10,992 nt of DNA from the NCBI GenBank assembly GCA_016839875.1, contig JAEOTK010000154.1, forward strand, positions 1-10,992, read 5' to 3'. Shown here piece by piece: positions 1-6,889 of the stretch. This DNA comes from Candidatus Heimdallarchaeota archaeon. Its GTDB lineage: Archaea > Asgardarchaeota > Heimdallarchaeia > Heimdallarchaeales > Heimdallarchaeaceae. The position numbers and the translations under genes were made by a program. How positions within the stretch are numbered: the first letter of the stretch is position 1; every line of letters starts with the position of its first letter. The notes under the pieces are model-generated. The model did not search any database, had not been told where the DNA came from, and worked only from the letters and a program-made list of their open reading frames with translations.

Positions 1-638
1 AAACGGGAAGTACCTCCACCAGATAGAACCATGAAATTACCATCCTCATCAAGATCATACATTACGCCTAAATCCTTATGCCATCTTAAGACAGAAGGAG
101 CATCAGCAACTAGTGCTTTTGCTAGTTCTGGAATATTATCAAAATGCCCACCACCAACAGCATCAAGGTAATGAATTAAGGGAGAGTCTTCTGGTCTGTC
201 TGCAATTTGAATACCACCTTGAGCCATAACTGTATTAGCATCACCATGTCTCAGCTTATTACTAACAAGAATTTCATCTACAGGAACTCCTGAATAATTT
301 GCCCATATTGCAGCTGAAGTACCAGCTCCTCCTCCACCAATTACAAGAACACTAACATCATAATCAATTTGAGAAAGATCAATATCATCAGGATTGAAAA
401 TAGGATAAGATTCAAGAACATCAGCAACTTCTACTGGAACGATATCGCCTTTGTTTTCACCGTAAGCGATCGCCCTTTTCACATCTGCTTTATAATCTGG
501 ATGATAATTTTTAAGAACCTCGTCTCGTTCCTTCATTGTCATATCTTCGAATACTTCATCTATTCTTTTACTGCGAGTCTTATTTACATTGTCGATAGAC
601 TTTCTCATCTCTTCTGTATATCCACCTTTAAGCTTCAT
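1..638 (-). CDS. SdhA/FrdA/TfrA-like FAD flavoprotein subunit, N-terminal part (runs off window)
   Basis: Reading continues without a stop to the left edge, so only about 212 N-terminal residues are visible. After about 94 hydrophilic residues comes a Rossmann dinucleotide-binding motif (VLVIGGGGAGTSAA), then NTVMAQGGIQ, the equivalent of the HTVAAQGG segment of fumarate reductase/succinate dehydrogenase flavoproteins, and near the edge GGGTSR, which resembles the start of the substrate-site region. The His that carries covalent FAD in FrdA/SdhA is Asn here, so FAD is probably non-covalent, as in soluble TfrA- or NadB-like members. Three ATGs stand in tandem (644, 641, 638); GAGGTG ends 1 nt before the first and 7 nt before the third, so 638 is preferred. 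The gene follows the Fe-S subunit by 8-14 nt. A fumarate reductase-like role is inferred from that pairing; catalytic residues lie outside the window, so another succinate- or aspartate-type oxidoreductase is possible. Confidence 0.82.
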   Translation of the reverse strand, partial: MKLKGGYTEEMRKSIDNVNKTRSKRIDEVFEDMTMKERDEVLKNYHPDYKADVKRAIAYGENKGDIVPVEVADVLESYPIFNPDDIDLSQIDYDVSVLVIGGGGAGTSAAIWANYSGVPVDEILVSNKLRHGDANTVMAQGGIQIADRPEDSPLIHYLDAVGGGHFDNIPELAKALVADAPSVLRWHKDLGVMYDLDEDGNFMVLSGGGTSR

Positions 639-652
639 CATCATACACCTCT

Positions 653-1372
653 TTAATTACTCTCCTTATCCCTGGTCTTGTATTTCTCTTCTAGTTTATC
701 CTTAGAGAGAGACATTAGTTCTTTAAACCCATCCTCATATTTACCTTCTTCAATCTCTTTAAGTCGGATATCCAGATAATCAGGAGTCTTCATTAGGTAC
801 TTTCCATGTAACCTTCTAACGAGTTGAGCTACATGGTATTGAGGAATTTCTGCAGGACATCTAATAGCACACAAACCACAAGAAACACAATCAAAACTTT
901 CTTCTGCTGCTTTGCTAATTTGCCCTTGTAAACTGTATTGAACGTAATCCATTACTTTAATTTCTTGGGGGCACACTTTGCTACAAGCATTACAACTTAA
1001 ACACCTAGCTACTTCTGGAAAGTATCTAAGAACAGAATTAGCTGTTGCAGTTAATGTATTGATGTCGTATTCAGGTTTATCTGCTGGAACAAAAGGCAAC
1101 TGTGTTAGTACCATTCCAGTTTCAACCATGGTTTGACATGCCAAAGCAGTGTATATTCTGAAATCCCCTTCTTTTCGATAAACAGTAGAACAAGCTCCAC
1201 AGAAACCTGCTCTACATCCAGAACCTCTAGTAAATTTATATCCTACATACTCCATAGCTTTCATTATTGTTAGAGTACCTGGAACATCATAGGCTTGTCC
1301 CATAATGTAAATTTTAACCATTCCGGCTTTTTTTTCTTTCTTCTTTTTTGTTGCGGTTTTTGTATTAGACAT
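653..1372 (-). CDS. SdhB/FrdB/TfrB-like iron-sulfur subunit with one [2Fe-2S] and two [4Fe-4S] motifs
   Basis: A 239-residue electron-transfer subunit expected to wire the downstream flavoprotein to a donor. A plant-type [2Fe-2S] domain occupies roughly residues 18-100, with C53, C58, C61 and C79 (CRAGFCGAC followed by ALAC). An alpha-helical ferredoxin domain follows with CLSCNACSKVCP (C124, C127, C130, C134) and CVSCGLCAIRCP (C162, C165, C168, C172). Both C-terminal motifs are full four-Cys sets. The first 17 residues are Lys-rich and precede an alternative Met18; position 1372 is kept because GAGGA lies 6 nt upstream and the gene starts 2 nt after HdrB. Methanogen TfrB continues into an HdrB-like CCG domain, but this protein ends soon after its ferredoxin domain, and the CCG protein is the separate gene just upstream. 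It has no membrane segment and no membrane anchor gene is visible, suggesting a soluble complex. The family is clear; the exact substrate system is not. Confidence 0.87.
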   Translation of the reverse strand: MSNTKTATKKKKEKKAGMVKIYIMGQAYDVPGTLTIMKAMEYVGYKFTRGSGCRAGFCGACSTVYRKEGDFRIYTALACQTMVETGMVLTQLPFVPADKPEYDINTLTATANSVLRYFPEVARCLSCNACSKVCPQEIKVMDYVQYSLQGQISKAAEESFDCVSCGLCAIRCPAEIPQYHVAQLVRRLHGKYLMKTPDYLDIRLKEIEEGKYEDGFKELMSLSKDKLEEKYKTRDKESN

Positions 1373-1374
1373 TT

Positions 1375-2277
1375 TTATTCCTCAATATTCAAATTCTTAA
1401 GTAATTCACGAGGATCAATTTTGTGATCTTCAAAATGATTTATCTCCCATGGTTCCCCCATAGCAATAGCCATCAACTGACTAAAATAAAAAATCGGTAT
1501 AGCATTCTTCTTTCCTGTTTTTTCCTTTAACATTTTTTGTTGTTGATCGAGATTGTAAGCACACAATGGACATGCAACTACAATTGCATTTGCACCACGA
1601 GACATAGCGTCTTCAGTGATCTTTTTTACTTGATCTGTAACTATATCTTCATCTTCAACAATATGATAGGATCCACAACAGTACTTGAACAACGGAGAAA
1701 ATATTGATTCAGCACCTAAACTCTCCATTAAATCTTCCATGACAGAAGGCATTTCTGAATCATCAATTTTTGCTGCTTCTGGATGTAATAACATACAACC
1801 ATAGTAGGACGAAGCTTTCAATCCAATAAGAGGTTTAACAACTTTTTCTCTTATACTAGAAAATCCGATGGAATCTCGAAGAATTTCAAGAAAATGTTTT
1901 ACTTCCATATCATTCTGGTAAGTTTCATCATCTTCTTCCAATTGGAAATTGATTGTTTCTAAAGCATCCAAATCTTCTTTCATTTCTTTGTTTACTATTT
2001 TCAATGTACTATTACACATTGAACACAAGGTAACAGCTTCATTTTTTGCCTCATCTAATTCTTCTAGGTGATTTCGAGATCTAGCCAGAATTCTAACTGG
2101 TGCAATGCGTTTCATGAGATTATCTGTGGTCATAGTATGTACTGTTCCACAGCAGTTCCAATTGGGTATTTCAACTAATTCACTCTCAAGTTGCTTACTA
2201 ACTGCAATCGCTGATTTCTCGAAACCTTTTGCATCTGTTTTCAAGTTACAACCTGGAAAATAGGAATATTGTACCAT
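1375..2277 (-). CDS. hdrB: HdrB-like subunit with two CCG domains (noncubane Fe-S disulfide reductase type)
   Basis: A 300-residue protein with two complete CCG cysteine sets: C10, C42, C43, C85 and C88 (GCNLK, NCCGT, CSMC) and C161, C200, C201, C236 and C239 (YGCML, YCCGS, CPLC). In methanogen HdrB these ten Cys hold two noncubane [4Fe-4S] clusters that cleave the CoM-S-S-CoB disulfide, and length and spacing fit that family. All ligands are present, so the site looks competent. Nothing here shows that the organism has CoM or CoB; the thiol/disulfide partner may differ, or the protein may serve as a relay to the adjacent fumarate-reductase-like pair. The ATG lies 5 nt after the HdrC stop, with GGGTGA overlapping that stop. 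The 3' end carries the ribosome-binding site of the next Fe-S gene, 2 nt away, implying co-translation. The acidic linker around residues 101-125 separates the two halves. Confidence 0.93.
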   Translation of the reverse strand: MVQYSYFPGCNLKTDAKGFEKSAIAVSKQLESELVEIPNWNCCGTVHTMTTDNLMKRIAPVRILARSRNHLEELDEAKNEAVTLCSMCNSTLKIVNKEMKEDLDALETINFQLEEDDETYQNDMEVKHFLEILRDSIGFSSIREKVVKPLIGLKASSYYGCMLLHPEAAKIDDSEMPSVMEDLMESLGAESIFSPLFKYCCGSYHIVEDEDIVTDQVKKITEDAMSRGANAIVVACPLCAYNLDQQQKMLKEKTGKKNAIPIFYFSQLMAIAMGEPWEINHFEDHKIDPRELLKNLNIEE

Positions 2278-2282
2278 TCAAC

Positions 2283-2693
2283 TCACCCTGTCATTTTGCG
2301 AAAGTTACCTACCAAAGCAATATTTGGAAGTTTTTCAATTAATTCTTTAGGTAGGTCTGCGATTTTTACCTTTTCAGGTTCTTCTCTTAGGATATATTCT
2401 CGAACTGCTTCCATCAAAGCAGCAACATCTATATCTCTTGGACATCTTATGCTACATGTTAGACAACTAGCGCAAACCCATTGAGTGTTAGATTCTAGTA
2501 CTTTGTCTTTTTGTCCCATTTGGATGAAATGGATTAATTGATTAACAGTTGTATTCATTCTGTTACTAAATGCACAACCAGCAGAACACTTGCCACATTG
2601 GTAACAACTGTAAATGTTTTGCCCAGAAATATCTTCAATTTTAGCAATAAATGCTCTTTCTTCAGGACCGAATTTTAAGTATTCATAAGACAT
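2283..2693 (-). CDS. hdrC: HdrC-like subunit, two [4Fe-4S] clusters
   Basis: A 136-residue soluble ferredoxin-like subunit of the heterodisulfide reductase type. Two classical motifs are visible: CYQCGKCSAGC (C30, C33, C36, C40) and CASCLTCSIRCP (C74, C77, C80, C84). In HdrABC complexes this protein carries electrons from the C-terminal clusters of HdrA to the catalytic clusters of HdrB, and the immediate downstream neighbour here is HdrB. The start overlaps the end of the protease gene by 11 nt, and GAGGT sits 8 nt before the ATG inside the protease reading frame. The length is somewhat shorter than many methanogen HdrC proteins but includes both cluster domains. There are no transmembrane segments, so it is not the HdrE/DsrM membrane type. 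HdrC and SdhB-type helical ferredoxins are related; pairing with HdrB and the lack of a [2Fe-2S] domain support HdrC. Confidence 0.92.
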   Translation of the reverse strand: MSYEYLKFGPEERAFIAKIEDISGQNIYSCYQCGKCSAGCAFSNRMNTTVNQLIHFIQMGQKDKVLESNTQWVCASCLTCSIRCPRDIDVAALMEAVREYILREEPEKVKIADLPKELIEKLPNIALVGNFRKMTG

Positions 2694-3177
2694 TTGCTTG
2701 TACCTCTTCTTTTAGTTCAAGAATAATCTTTTTGTAAACTTCATTAACTATCTCTTCAAACTTTATACTAAGTTCAGTAGATAGTTCATCACTAAATTCT
2801 GTGACGCTGATAATTTCAATACCTATGATAGTAATATCTTTTGGTATGTCATCATAAACTTGATTGCAGAATTCCAATGCAGTAAAGAAGTCCATATTAT
2901 GATAATCAGAGATGTGAAGTGCGGTTGCGTAGTCTTCTTGTTTTAGATGAACTACTGTACCTTTAGGATGATTTCCAGTCTGAATTGAATCGACAAGGAT
3001 TATTTTATCGTACCCTCTAAACTCTTCAACTAATCCAATTCCTGCTAAGGATACATCTCCAACTATTTCAACATGGTCTGGAAGTGAAAATGTGTCTCTA
3101 ATATGATCAACCACTTTTATTCCAATAGCATCATCACCAACAATTGGATTTCCTAAACCAATTAGAGCTATTTTCAT
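2683..3177 (-). CDS. [NiFe]-hydrogenase maturation endopeptidase (HyaD/HycI/FrcD family)
   Basis: A 164-residue protease that, by family, removes the C-terminal tail of the hydrogenase large subunit after Ni-Fe insertion. It opens with the signature IGLGNPIVGDDAIG, including the metal-binding Asp16; the second conserved Asp is in LVDS (Asp63), and candidate His ligands occur in HISDYH (His88 or His93). Length matches the family. The likely client is the MvhA encoded about 2.2 kb upstream, which has a tail beyond its distal Cys pair. Its placement at the head of the HdrC/HdrB block rather than directly after MvhA is slightly unusual and suggests that the two blocks are inherited and expressed together. 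The ATG is preceded by GGTGA at 9-nt spacing. A 120-nt gap separates it from HdrA copy 2, while its 3' end overlaps HdrC. Confidence 0.92.
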   Translation of the reverse strand: MKIALIGLGNPIVGDDAIGIKVVDHIRDTFSLPDHVEIVGDVSLAGIGLVEEFRGYDKIILVDSIQTGNHPKGTVVHLKQEDYATALHISDYHNMDFFTALEFCNQVYDDIPKDITIIGIEIISVTEFSDELSTELSIKFEEIVNEVYKKIILELKEEVQANVL

Positions 3178-3297
3178 TTTTCTCTTTCACCAGTTTTAGC
3201 TGTTTTCTTACTGCTTTTTTCTTGTTTTTCTCATTTTTGCCATCGTGGAATTTTCATGCTTAAAAATCCAACTATTTGGGCTTTCTTTGTGACTTTT
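3178..3297 (-). promoter_or_regulatory. 120-nt intergenic gap between HdrA copy 2 and the protease gene
   Basis: On the minus strand this gap is strongly purine-rich near the protease start. Just after the HdrA stop there is a 4-bp inverted repeat (CCAA-loop-TTGG, 3268-3279) followed by ATTTTTAA (3260-3267), which could act as a weak U-rich terminator or as a TATA-like element for the protease/hdrCB block. A nine-codon ATG...TGA frame at 3257-3231 has no supporting signal. The GGTGA ribosome-binding site lies at the end of the gap. Whether it separates two transcripts cannot be decided from sequence. Confidence 0.3.
3260..3279 (-). terminator. Possible weak terminator or TATA-like element after HdrA copy 2
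   Basis: Minus strand: a 4-bp stem with a 4-nt loop followed directly by ATTTTTAA, about 20 nt past the hdrA stop. The stem is too short for a confident intrinsic terminator, but archaeal termination relies mostly on the U tract. The same T/A run could serve as a promoter box. Confidence 0.2.
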
Positions 3298-5289
3298 TTA
3301 TACTTCTTTCAATTCAATTCTACTACTGTCTCCTAATGCTTGGATTAGATTTAGGATTTGAGTATCTGTAAAGCCAAGATGATTAATTGCTCCATTCAAA
3401 CATGCAGCTGCACATGAACCACATCCCTTACAAACTGCTTCATTCACACTGGCAACTTCATAGATATGTCCATATCTATCTACTTGGATCAATTCAATCG
3501 CACTATAAGGACAAGATTCTACACAGAAACCACAACCTCTACAGAGTGCTTCGTCTACATGAGCTATAGTAGCTTCAACTTCAAGCTCGGTTTTTGATAA
3601 GATATTACAAGCTCTTGTTGCAGCACGTCCTGCTTGTGACACAGTATCTGGGATATCTTTTGGACCTGTGGCTGTTCCTGCAACAAACACTCCTGTGATA
3701 GATGTTTCTACAGGTTTCAATTTTGGATGAGCTTCTTTTACAAATCCGTTTATATCAGTTGATAATCTTAATAATTTAGAAATGTCTTTTGTTCCTTCGC
3801 TTGGTATTATTCCAGTAGCTAAGACAACCATATCAACATGTATTTCAACAGTTTCTGTTGTTATGGTGTTAACCCCTTTAACTAAAATCTGATCTCTATC
3901 TTGCATTAGTTCAGAAACCTTCCCTCTGATGTAGATGACTTTCTCTTCTTCGGATGCTCTTTGGTAGAATTCTTCGTAATCCTTTCCACCCGTACGAATA
4001 TCAATATAGAAATTAATAGCTGTTCCATCATGAACAAGATGTTTATACATCAGAGCATGTTTTGTTGAATACATACAACATATCTTTGAACAATAAGGAA
4101 GATGTTTAGCTGGATCTCGAGAACCTGCACAATGTACAAAAACAATTGTTTTTGGAATTTTCCCATCAGATGGTCTTCTTATTACTCCTTCTGTAGGGCC
4201 ATTAGCTGCCAAAATTCTTTCAAATTCCAGAGCTGAAACAACATCATGAATTGATCCATATCCATACTCACCAATATTTTCTATTGGATATGTTTCAAGA
4301 CCAGTTGCAACAACTATCGCTCCAAATTCATCTTCAATAATCTCAGGTTGCATATCAAAGTCAATAGCTTCTGGCCCACAAACCTCTTTACATTTTGTAC
4401 AAATCAGAGGTTCGATTCCTAAACAAGTGCTTTCGTCTATGATATAAGAAGCTGGAATAGCCTGCGGATATGCAATATATATTGCTCTTCTAGGAGATAA
4501 GCTTTCATTGTACTGATCATGAACAATAACTGGACAAACTGGAACACAATCATCACATAATGTACATTTGTCTTCAATTACATATCGAGGTTTCTTCTTT
4601 ATTTTTACCTTGAAATTTCCAACATAACCGTCTACTTCCTCTACTTCTGCGTTAGCTATTAATGTAATGTTAGGATGGCGTTTGACATCAACCATTTTTG
4701 GACTCAAAATACATTGAGAACAATCTAGAGTTGGAAAAGTTTTGTCTAGTTGGGCCATTTTTCCCCCAATGGTTGAGCTCTTTTCTACTAATGTGACTGG
4801 AAAGCCAGTATTTGCAATATCCAAAGCTGCTTGAATTCCTGCTATACCCCCTCCAATAACTAGAGCTTTTGATGTCACTCCAACTTTTTTCCTATCAAGA
4901 GGTTCCATCACAGCAGATTTAAGAATAGCACCTGTTAAAAGAGAAGTTGCTTTCTCTGTTCCTTGTTCGATGTCAGAATGTACCCACGAGCATTGTTCTC
5001 TAATGTTTACCATTTCCAGAACATAAGGATTCATTCCCTTATCTTCAAGAATGGCTCTGAAAGTTGGTTCATGCATTCTAGGAGAACACGCAGCAACTAT
5101 TATCCTATCAAGATCAAACTCTTCTATGTCATCTCCGATGATTGCTTGTCCTGGATCTGAGCAACTATACTTGTACACTTTACTGACAGCAACATTTGGT
5201 AATGGCTCTACACTTGACGCAACTTTTTCGACGTCTATAGTCCCAGCAATATTACTTCCACATTCACAGATGTAGACACCTATTTTCAT
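3298..5289 (-). CDS. hdrA: HdrA copy 2, FAD electron-bifurcating subunit
   Basis: A 663-residue soluble flavoprotein that in Hdr complexes receives hydrogenase electrons and splits them between ferredoxin and HdrC/HdrB. Domain order: N-terminal domain with ICECG and SCSDPGQ; FAD Rossmann motif GGGIAG at 146-151 with GGKMAQL and DCSQC following; inserted ferredoxin domain with [11 protein letters not shown] (C242-C252) and C289, C297, C300, C304; the unusual C-x12-C-x3-CC set (C387, C400, C404, C405) with Lys410 close behind; C-terminal ferredoxin domain with C583-C593 and C620-C630. The last motif reads [14 protein letters not shown], with Leu in place of the usual Pro after the fourth Cys; all ligands remain. 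Start: an ATG at 5322 would add 11 residues but lacks a ribosome-binding site, whereas 5289 has GAAGG at 9 nt and begins MKIGVYICECG as in the other copy. It stands alone between two 120-nt-scale gaps, so expression may be independent. Confidence 0.93.
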   Translation of the reverse strand: MKIGVYICECGSNIAGTIDVEKVASSVEPLPNVAVSKVYKYSCSDPGQAIIGDDIEEFDLDRIIVAACSPRMHEPTFRAILEDKGMNPYVLEMVNIREQCSWVHSDIEQGTEKATSLLTGAILKSAVMEPLDRKKVGVTSKALVIGGGIAGIQAALDIANTGFPVTLVEKSSTIGGKMAQLDKTFPTLDCSQCILSPKMVDVKRHPNITLIANAEVEEVDGYVGNFKVKIKKKPRYVIEDKCTLCDDCVPVCPVIVHDQYNESLSPRRAIYIAYPQAIPASYIIDESTCLGIEPLICTKCKEVCGPEAIDFDMQPEIIEDEFGAIVVATGLETYPIENIGEYGYGSIHDVVSALEFERILAANGPTEGVIRRPSDGKIPKTIVFVHCAGSRDPAKHLPYCSKICCMYSTKHALMYKHLVHDGTAINFYIDIRTGGKDYEEFYQRASEEEKVIYIRGKVSELMQDRDQILVKGVNTITTETVEIHVDMVVLATGIIPSEGTKDISKLLRLSTDINGFVKEAHPKLKPVETSITGVFVAGTATGPKDIPDTVSQAGRAATRACNILSKTELEVEATIAHVDEALCRGCGFCVESCPYSAIELIQVDRYGHIYEVASVNEAVCKGCGSCAAACLNGAINHLGFTDTQILNLIQALGDSSRIELKEV

Positions 5290-5298
5290 ACCTTTCAA

Positions 5299-5303
5299 CC
5301 TTC
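5299..5303 (-). promoter_or_regulatory. Ribosome-binding site choosing the HdrA copy 2 start
   Basis: GAAGG on the minus strand, 9 nt before the ATG at 5289. No comparable site precedes the upstream in-frame ATG at 5322, so the shorter start is preferred. Confidence 0.55.
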
Positions 5304-5338
5304 TATTATTCAATTGTTGCATTTAAATTATTTGTGAA

Positions 5339-5356
5339 ATAGATTGGTCTATCTAT
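5339..5356. repeat. Perfect 6-bp inverted repeat, possible operator
   Basis: ATAGAT, a 6-nt spacer (TGGTCT), then ATCTAT. The repeat overlaps one TATA-like element (5354-5360) and lies just upstream of the other, a position where an archaeal repressor or activator could bind. Its shortness and low complexity mean it could be chance. Confidence 0.3.
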
Positions 5357-5380
5357 ATAGTAATCCGAATGAATTCGATT

Positions 5381-5401
5381 GAAGTTTATTTTTAAAACTT
5401 C
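5381..5401. repeat. Perfect 7-bp inverted repeat downstream of MvhA
   Basis: GAAGTTT, a 7-nt A/T spacer, then AAACTTC, starting 13 nt after the mvhA stop. No T tract follows on the minus strand, so an intrinsic bacterial-type terminator is not supported; a 3'-end stabilising hairpin, processing site or operator is possible. Confidence 0.35.
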
Positions 5402-5413
5402 CATTTCTACCAC

Positions 5414-6889
5414 CTAGATACTTCGTTTTAGAGTTTTAACCAATCTTTTTCTACTATCATAAATATTTACTTCCAATGGCATTTTCCCTGGTAGAGAATG
5501 AGTCGCACAAGCTAAACAGGGATCATAAGCTCTAAATGCCATTTCAATCTTGTTTAAACCATCCTCATTATATTGTCCAGCCTTAACCATTTCTTCAGCT
5601 GCTTGTTTGACGCTTAAACATATTGCTGCGTTATTGTTTGTGGTAGCTACAATAATATTTGCATTTGTCACATTTCCTTCTTTGTTGGTTTGATAATGAT
5701 GATAGAGAGTCCCACGAGGTGCTTCTATTACACCTACTCCTTCCCCTGTGATCATACTTTTAGTTACAGGAGTTCGATAATTCTCTGAATAGAAATCAGG
5801 ATTTTCTGCAATTTCCTTCATTCTTTCACCACAATAGAGTATTTCAACTAATCTTGCCCAATTAAAACCTAGAGTGTGATGAGCTGGTTTTCCACCTAGA
5901 ACACTGAACATGTTTTCCATAGCTTCTTGTGCAAGAGGTGTTTTAATCTTATCAACAACATTTAGTCTTGCTAGAGAATTAACTCTATACAAACCGCTAT
6001 CTGGACCTGCCTCAAAACCCTTCCACCCTATTTTCTTTAAGTATGGGAATTTCAAGTATGACCAAGGTTCGACATGTTCAGCTAAATAATCTAGATAATC
6101 TTTTGCTTGATATTTCACTACTTCTTTGCCTTTACTATCAATTACTCTGATAGTATCATGCTGATAGAAATCGAGTTCATTTTCTGGACCTACAACAGAC
6201 ATATAGTAGGATTCCATTTTGTATGCGTCCATATCAATCAGAGACATCAAATCTTTGTTCTTTACAACTAAATCATCAAATACTTTTAATCCTAATTTTC
6301 CAAATTCTATCGTCTCTTTTGACATAGATAGAATATCTTCAGCTTGTTCTTTTGTTATTCCTTTACTAATTCCACCAGGAATTACAGTAACTGGATGAGT
6401 AGCTTTAGCACCGATTATAGCTTGAACTTTTTGTGCATAACCTCTGACCTTAATTGCTTCTTTAGCAACATCTGGAAAAGCTTGATAGATCCCTAGAATG
6501 TTATGTGTTCCTGGTTTGGTTTTTTCTCCAAGCACAAAGTCGGGCAATGCGAATGCATAGAAGTGTAAAATATGACTGTGTATATTATGTCCCAAAGCTA
6601 GAACTTCTCTCAGAAGCTTAGCTGTCTTCGGTGGATCTACTCCATAAATCTGATCTGATGCTTTTGCTGGAGCTAGATGATGTGGTATCGGACAAACTCC
6701 ACAAATACGAGGGGTGATTCTCAATACTTCTTCTATTGGTCTTCCTTGAACAAACCTTTCAAATCCACGTAGTTCAACTACTTGATAATATGCATCTTTT
6801 ACGTTACCTTCGTCATTTAATACTACGGTTATTTTTGCTAATCCCTCTAACCTTGTTACTGGGTCAATAGTCACTATTTTACTACTCAT
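5414..6889 (-). CDS. mvhA: [NiFe]-hydrogenase large subunit, MvhA type (group 3c-like)
   Basis: A 491-residue catalytic subunit that oxidises or forms H2 at a Ni-Fe centre. The proximal Ni-binding motif is RICGVCPIPHH (C63, C66, with H70) and the distal one is DPCLACATH (C458, C461, H464). The N-terminal TIDPVTRLEG signature is typical of hydrogenase large subunits. After H464 a 27-residue tail remains; families with such tails are processed by a maturation protease, and one is encoded at 2683-3177. There is no signal peptide in the small subunit and no membrane anchor gene, so the enzyme should be cytoplasmic. Pairing with MvhG, MvhD and HdrA places it with the Hdr-linked, F420-non-reducing hydrogenases rather than F420-reducing ones, since no FrhB-like gene is present. 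The ATG overlaps the mvhG stop (ATGA), with GAGGAGGAT just upstream. No in-frame TGA or selenocysteine is present at the Ni ligands. Confidence 0.96.
   Translation of the reverse strand: MSSKIVTIDPVTRLEGLAKITVVLNDEGNVKDAYYQVVELRGFERFVQGRPIEEVLRITPRICGVCPIPHHLAPAKASDQIYGVDPPKTAKLLREVLALGHNIHSHILHFYAFALPDFVLGEKTKPGTHNILGIYQAFPDVAKEAIKVRGYAQKVQAIIGAKATHPVTVIPGGISKGITKEQAEDILSMSKETIEFGKLGLKVFDDLVVKNKDLMSLIDMDAYKMESYYMSVVGPENELDFYQHDTIRVIDSKGKEVVKYQAKDYLDYLAEHVEPWSYLKFPYLKKIGWKGFEAGPDSGLYRVNSLARLNVVDKIKTPLAQEAMENMFSVLGGKPAHHTLGFNWARLVEILYCGERMKEIAENPDFYSENYRTPVTKSMITGEGVGVIEAPRGTLYHHYQTNKEGNVTNANIIVATTNNNAAICLSVKQAAEEMVKAGQYNEDGLNKIEMAFRAYDPCLACATHSLPGKMPLEVNIYDSRKRLVKTLKRSI

Larger units (their letters stand above)
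5290..5413 (-). promoter_or_regulatory. Probable promoter/regulatory gap between MvhA and HdrA copy 2
   Basis: This 124-nt gap is the longest in the window, among neighbours that otherwise overlap or nearly touch. On the minus strand it holds two TATA-like elements, TATATAG near 5354-5360 and ATTTAAAT near 5321-5328. Either would place an archaeal start site roughly 25 nt downstream, the second about 10 nt before the hdrA ATG. Two perfect short inverted repeats lie upstream of or next to these boxes and could be operator or RNA elements. A promoter for HdrA copy 2 is inferred. Confidence 0.4.

Noticed and set aside
369..656. Plus-strand open frames such as 369-656, 2269-2484, 5051-5275 and 8481-8744
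   Set aside because: All lie antisense to strongly recognisable minus-strand genes, show no family motifs and have low-complexity composition.
3231..3257. Nine-codon minus-strand frame in the gap before the protease, as a leader peptide
   Set aside because: There is no convincing ribosome-binding site, no run of regulatory codons and no alternative hairpins; chance in a 120-nt gap is likely.
5381..5401. 7-bp inverted repeat as an intrinsic terminator after mvhA
   Set aside because: No T tract follows on the transcribed strand and the loop is A/T-rich; listed as an inverted repeat only.
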